From Desulfoferula mesophila (GTDB lineage Bacteria; Desulfobacterota; Desulfarculia; Desulfarculales; Desulfarculaceae): a DNA stretch of 64,000 bases. The position numbers and the translations under genes are program-made. Shown here one piece after another: positions 61,141 through 64,000 of the stretch. Numbering within the stretch: position 1 is the stretch's first letter; each line of letters opens with the position of its first letter. The DNA lies in the NCBI RefSeq assembly GCF_037076455.1, contig NZ_AP028679.1, positions 325,501 through 389,500 on the forward strand, given 5' to 3'. The notes beneath the pieces were generated by a model, which searched no databases, was not told the DNA's origin, and saw only the letters and a list, made by a program, of their open reading frames with translations.

Positions 61141-62649
61141 ATGCCTGAACATCGAATACGCTATGCACCCCTGCGGGACAAGATTACCAGTGCCGCCGAG
61201 GCGGCCAGCCACATCAAAGACGGTACCAGCCTGTTCATCAGCGGGTTCACCGCCGGTTACCCCAAACTCATTCCCGCCGAGTTGGTCAAAAGGGCCGAGG
61301 CCGGCGAAAAGATGAAGATCAATATCTACGCCGGAGCCTCCACCGGTGACGCGGTGGACGGCGTATTGGCCCGGGCCGGCCTGGTCAAGTGGCGGCGCCC
61401 CTACATGAGCGACCGGGGCATGCGCGCGGCCATCAACCGTGAAGAAATCTTGTTCAAGGACGACCACCTGTCCAGCCTGTCGGCCGCGGTGCGCGCCGGG
61501 GAGTGGGGCCCGGTGGACGTGGCCGTGGTGGAGGTGGCCGCGGTAACCGAAAAAGGACAACTCATCCCCACCTTGAGCGTGGGCAACACCCCCAGCTATG
61601 TGAAAATGGCCGAAAAGGTCATCCTGGAGGTGGCCGCCGCCGACCCGCCCGAGCTGGAAGGCATCCACGACATCTACATTCCCGAAGACCCGCCCTGGCG
61701 CATGCCCATCCCCATCTACCGGGCGGGCGACCGGGTGGGCAAGCCCTTCATCGAGATCGATCCCGACAAGGTGGTGGCCGTGGTTTACAGCCAGGAGCCG
61801 GACGCCAGCGCCTATTTCTCCGACCCCGACGAGGTGTCTTTGCTCATCGCCGAACAGCTCTTGGACTTTGTGCAGCACGAGACCAAAAAGGGCCGTCTGC
61901 CCGAGGGCCTGCCCTGGCAGTCCGGCGTGGGCGACGTGGCCAACGCGGTGCTGGCCGGTTTCCAGGAAGACCATTTTTTCCAAGACCTTAGCATCTACTC
62001 CGAGGTGTTGCAGGACACGGTCCTGGATCTGATCGACATGGACAAGGTGCGCGCCGCCTCCGGCTCGGCCCTTACCCTGTCCCTGCACGCCCGCGAGCGT
62101 TTCTTCAAGGAACTGGAGCGCTACAAGGACAAGATCGTGCTCCGGCCGGTGGAGATATCCAACTCACCGGAGGTCATCGCCCGCCTGGGGGTCTTGGCGG
62201 TCAACACCGCCCTGGAGATCGACATCTATGGCCAGGTCAACTCCACCCACGTCATGGGCAGCCAGCTCATGAACGGCATCGGCGGCTCGGGCGACTTCGA
62301 GCGCAACGGCTCCATCTCCTTCATGGTTACTCCCTCCATCGCCAAGGGCGGGGCCATCAGCTGCATCGTGCCCATGGTCAGCCACGTGGATCATTCCGAG
62401 CACTCGGTGGGGGTCATCATCACCGAGCAGGGCCTGGTGGACACCCGCTCCCTGACCCCCCGCCAGGTGGCCGAGGCTCTCATCAACAAATGCGCCCATC
62501 CCATATACCGCGACCAGCTCATGGACTACTATCAGCGGGCGGTGCGTGAGGTGGGCGGCCACGAGCCCCATCTGCTGGGCGAGGCCTTCAGCTTCCACCA
62601 GCGCTTCATGCAGACCGGCGACATGCGCGTCGGAGGCGGCGGCGAATAG
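61141..62649 (+). CDS. Acetyl-CoA hydrolase/transferase family CoA transferase
   Basis: 502 residues from ATG 61141. LFISGFTAGYPKLIPAELVK, SVGNTPSYVKMAEKVILEV, the catalytic Glu in IYSEVLQDTVLDLIDM and IGGSGDFERNGSISFM with ITEQGLVDTRSLTPRQVA match class I succinyl-CoA:acetate or propionyl-CoA transferases. Such enzymes allow acetate activation or sparing of CoA thioester energy in anaerobes. The hydrolase gene starts within its stop codon (TAGTG), so both are cotranslated. The exact acyl pair is not known. Confidence 0.9.
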   Translation: MPEHRIRYAPLRDKITSAAEAASHIKDGTSLFISGFTAGYPKLIPAELVKRAEAGEKMKINIYAGASTGDAVDGVLARAGLVKWRRPYMSDRGMRAAINREEILFKDDHLSSLSAAVRAGEWGPVDVAVVEVAAVTEKGQLIPTLSVGNTPSYVKMAEKVILEVAAADPPELEGIHDIYIPEDPPWRMPIPIYRAGDRVGKPFIEIDPDKVVAVVYSQEPDASAYFSDPDEVSLLIAEQLLDFVQHETKKGRLPEGLPWQSGVGDVANAVLAGFQEDHFFQDLSIYSEVLQDTVLDLIDMDKVRAASGSALTLSLHARERFFKELERYKDKIVLRPVEISNSPEVIARLGVLAVNTALEIDIYGQVNSTHVMGSQLMNGIGGSGDFERNGSISFMVTPSIAKGGAISCIVPMVSHVDHSEHSVGVIITEQGLVDTRSLTPRQVAEALINKCAHPIYRDQLMDYYQRAVREVGGHEPHLLGEAFSFHQRFMQTGDMRVGGGGE

Positions 62650-63275
62650 TGAGCCAAAGGCGCGTTGCCATCGCAGTGGACCGGCAGGTGAGCCTGGAAG
62701 CCAGGCTGGACCTGCCGGCCCAGGCCGGGGGGGCGGCCCTGATCCTGCACCCCCACCCCCTGTTTGGCGGCTCCATGGACAACAACGTGGTCCAGGCCCT
62801 GGCCGGGGCCTGCGCCGAGGCGGGCTGGGCCTCGCTTCGCATCAATTTCCGGGGGGTTGGCCGCAGCACCGGCCATCACGACCAGGGGCTGGGCGAGCAG
62901 GACGACGTGCTCGCCGCCGCCGCCTGGCTGGCCGGGGAGGTTCCCGGCCCCCTGGTGCTCATGGGGTATTCCTTCGGCTCGTTGATGGGGGCCAAGGCGG
63001 CGGCGCGGGTTGCCGGGCTGGCCGGCGGCCTGTGGGTTTCCCCGCCCTACACCCTGGGCGATCTGCCCCCTTGGCCCGTGAACAGCGGCCCCTTGCTGGT
63101 CATCACCGGCGACAACGACGAGTATGGGAATCTGCCCCGCTTGCAGGCCTATATTCAGGCCATGGGTGCACTGGGGACCCTAAACCTGCATCAGGGCGGC
63201 GATCACTTCTGGTGGGAAGGCCTCAGTGCACTAAAACGGCAAGCCGTGGATTTTCTGGCCGCACTGAACGGTTAA
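62649..63275 (+). CDS. Alpha/beta hydrolase (KANL3/Tex30-like)
   Basis: 208 residues from a GTG that overlaps the upstream TAG. GGAALILHPHPLFGGSMDNN, ASLRINFRGVGRSTGHHDQG, nucleophile elbow MGYSFGSLMG (Ser), ITGDNDEYGN (Asp) and HQGGDHFWWEG (His) give a complete catalytic triad in a minimal fold without a lid. Coupled to the CoA transferase, so it may hydrolyse a related ester or thioester; that is inference. Confidence 0.85.
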   Translation: MSQRRVAIAVDRQVSLEARLDLPAQAGGAALILHPHPLFGGSMDNNVVQALAGACAEAGWASLRINFRGVGRSTGHHDQGLGEQDDVLAAAAWLAGEVPGPLVLMGYSFGSLMGAKAAARVAGLAGGLWVSPPYTLGDLPPWPVNSGPLLVITGDNDEYGNLPRLQAYIQAMGALGTLNLHQGGDHFWWEGLSALKRQAVDFLAALNG

Positions 63276-63677
63276 ACGTGCCCGATCCCCGGCCGATCTT
63301 GGCCAATATTTAGTGGGGATCAAAAAAATATCCACAATATATAGTTTTATGCTTGACATGGTGTAAACCACCTTGTTAATTTGTTGTTAATACAGAATGC
63401 ACTATACCTCTTGATGATTGCCCTCTCTCCACCCCGTAGCCGTGCCGTAAGCCTTTCCGACAGGGTGCACTGGACGCATACAGGGTGGTCGTTCCCCCCA
63501 GGAAGGTCACTGATCTTCCCCCTCCCCGCTCAGGGCCGGCTTAAAACCCCGGCCCTGATCCTTTGCCGGCCTTGATAAGGGCGCTTTGGCCTCCTTTAGA
63601 TTGTCTTGCCCCGGCGGTGGGCATCTGCTAGAAAAAGAACATGTAGAAATTGAACATGCTTCTGTTCAGGATTTACC
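63276..63677. other. Intergenic region with promoter, operator-like palindrome and hairpin
   Basis: About 400 bp with no supportable gene. AT-rich up to 63420, with a promoter at 63353-63381. The GC-rich part contains a stable hairpin AGGGCCGG/CCGGCCCT (about 63530-63555) in what would be the 5' leader of the PAS gene; its tail is not T-rich enough to be a clear terminator. Confidence 0.5.
63353..63381 (+). promoter_or_regulatory. Promoter with palindrome between -35 and -10
   Basis: TTGACA (63353-63358), 17 bp, TTAATT (63376-63381). The spacer begins with TGGTGTAAACCA (63359-63370), whose TGGT/ACCA arms form a compact palindrome well placed for a repressor. Confidence 0.55.
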
Positions 63678-64000
63678 ATGGTTCGCACCCCGGCCGACGA
63701 CAACACCTGCAGAGCCGAGCTCCACGAGGCCGCCCAGGAGCTGGAAAAGTTCCGCCAGATCGTGGAAACCGCCGAGCTGGGCGTGGTCACCATCAATGAA
63801 AACCACGAGGTGGTGTACATGAACGCCGCGGCCGAGGCCATGTTCGGCTACGGCCGCCAGGAGATCATGGGGGGAGACCTCTCGCCCCTGATCCCCTCGG
63901 AACACCGGGAGCGCCACCGCAACTACGTGGAACGCTACGTGCGCACCCGCCGGGGCAAGCTCATCGGCCACACCGCGGAGCTGGAGGCCGAGCGCCGCGA
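63678..64000 (+). CDS. PAS-domain signalling protein, N-terminal part (runs off window)
   Basis: ATG 63678 opens a frame of 107 codons still open at the window end. A short helical start (ELHEAAQELEKFRQIVETAE) leads into a PAS core LGVVTINENHEVVYMNAAAE, AMFGYGRQEIMGGDLSPLIP and an HRNYVERYVRTRRGKLIG segment. Output domain (kinase, GGDEF or other) lies outside. No strong ribosome site is visible. Confidence 0.8.
   Translation, partial: MVRTPADDNTCRAELHEAAQELEKFRQIVETAELGVVTINENHEVVYMNAAAEAMFGYGRQEIMGGDLSPLIPSEHRERHRNYVERYVRTRRGKLIGHTAELEAERR

Noticed and set aside
1-64000. CRISPR arrays, rRNA operon, prophage structural genes
   Set aside because: No regularly spaced direct repeats, no rRNA-like sequence and no phage structural proteins seen.

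Overview
The window looks like chromosome of a GC-rich sulfate-reducing deltaproteobacterium (Desulfobacterota, perhaps near the Desulfarculales). The reasons are a homodimeric-type ATP sulfurylase with an elaborate leader, an AhbB-type siroheme decarboxylase beside hemL, a TRAP transporter, a CxxCH cytochrome/rhodanese protein with an in-frame TGA that fits selenocysteine, and strongly GC-biased third codon positions. The genus is inference.

Layout. 1-2.6 kb: the first codons of a leftward gene, an operator-like cluster, the selenocysteine rhodanese candidate, a terminator and dispersed intergenic repeats. 2.6-11 kb: surface polysaccharide genes (DegT aminotransferase, BNR_4 protein, DUF616-GT2 fusion, gmd, nucleotide-sugar dehydrogenase) and a YfgM-like TPR protein. 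11-17.6 kb, leftward: Ntn hydrolase, disulfide oxidoreductase, CNNM/CorC protein, and a TRAP operon preceded by a Tyr-rich leader peptide. 17.6-21 kb: rnc, divergent from a GT4-deacetylase-GT2 envelope operon. 21-27.3 kb: sat with a structured 5' leader, GAF-cyclase, OYE-type flavoenzyme, EF-Tu-domain-2-like protein and exported proteins. 27.4-38 kb, leftward: ArnT-like transferase, tRNA-Ser(GGA), class I aminotransferase, a giant GT-C membrane protein, HEAT protein, TPR lipoprotein and PBP1b. 38-42.3 kb: RluA-type pseudouridine synthase, then a textbook-style Tyr attenuator in front of DAHP synthase, then an APC permease fused to an EIIA-like domain. 42.4-49.3 kb: tandem lasso-type precursor peptides, HerA-like ATPase, membrane protein and multi-PAS kinase, part of it visibly less GC-rich. 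49.8-53.4 kb: a decayed island in tRNA-Ser(CGA), bounded by a 20-bp repeat of the tRNA 3' end and broken by an IS21-family element. 53.4-64 kb: tadA, purN-like gene, ahbB-hemL, paaK, GH13_18 phosphorylase, PAS protein, CoA transferase with a coupled hydrolase, and the start of another PAS protein.

The strongest observations are: (i) a UGA in the active-site loop of a triple-rhodanese cytochrome with a hairpin 21 nt downstream; (ii) a complete 1:2/2:3/3:4 attenuator with five consecutive Tyr codons before aroF; (iii) a second Tyr-rich leader with the same four-segment layout before a TRAP operon, suggesting a Tyr-responsive regulon; (iv) two tandem peptides matching the lasso leader rule Y-x2-P-x-L-x9-T-x-G but with stunted cores. 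All assignments come from reading the sequence; no searches were run.
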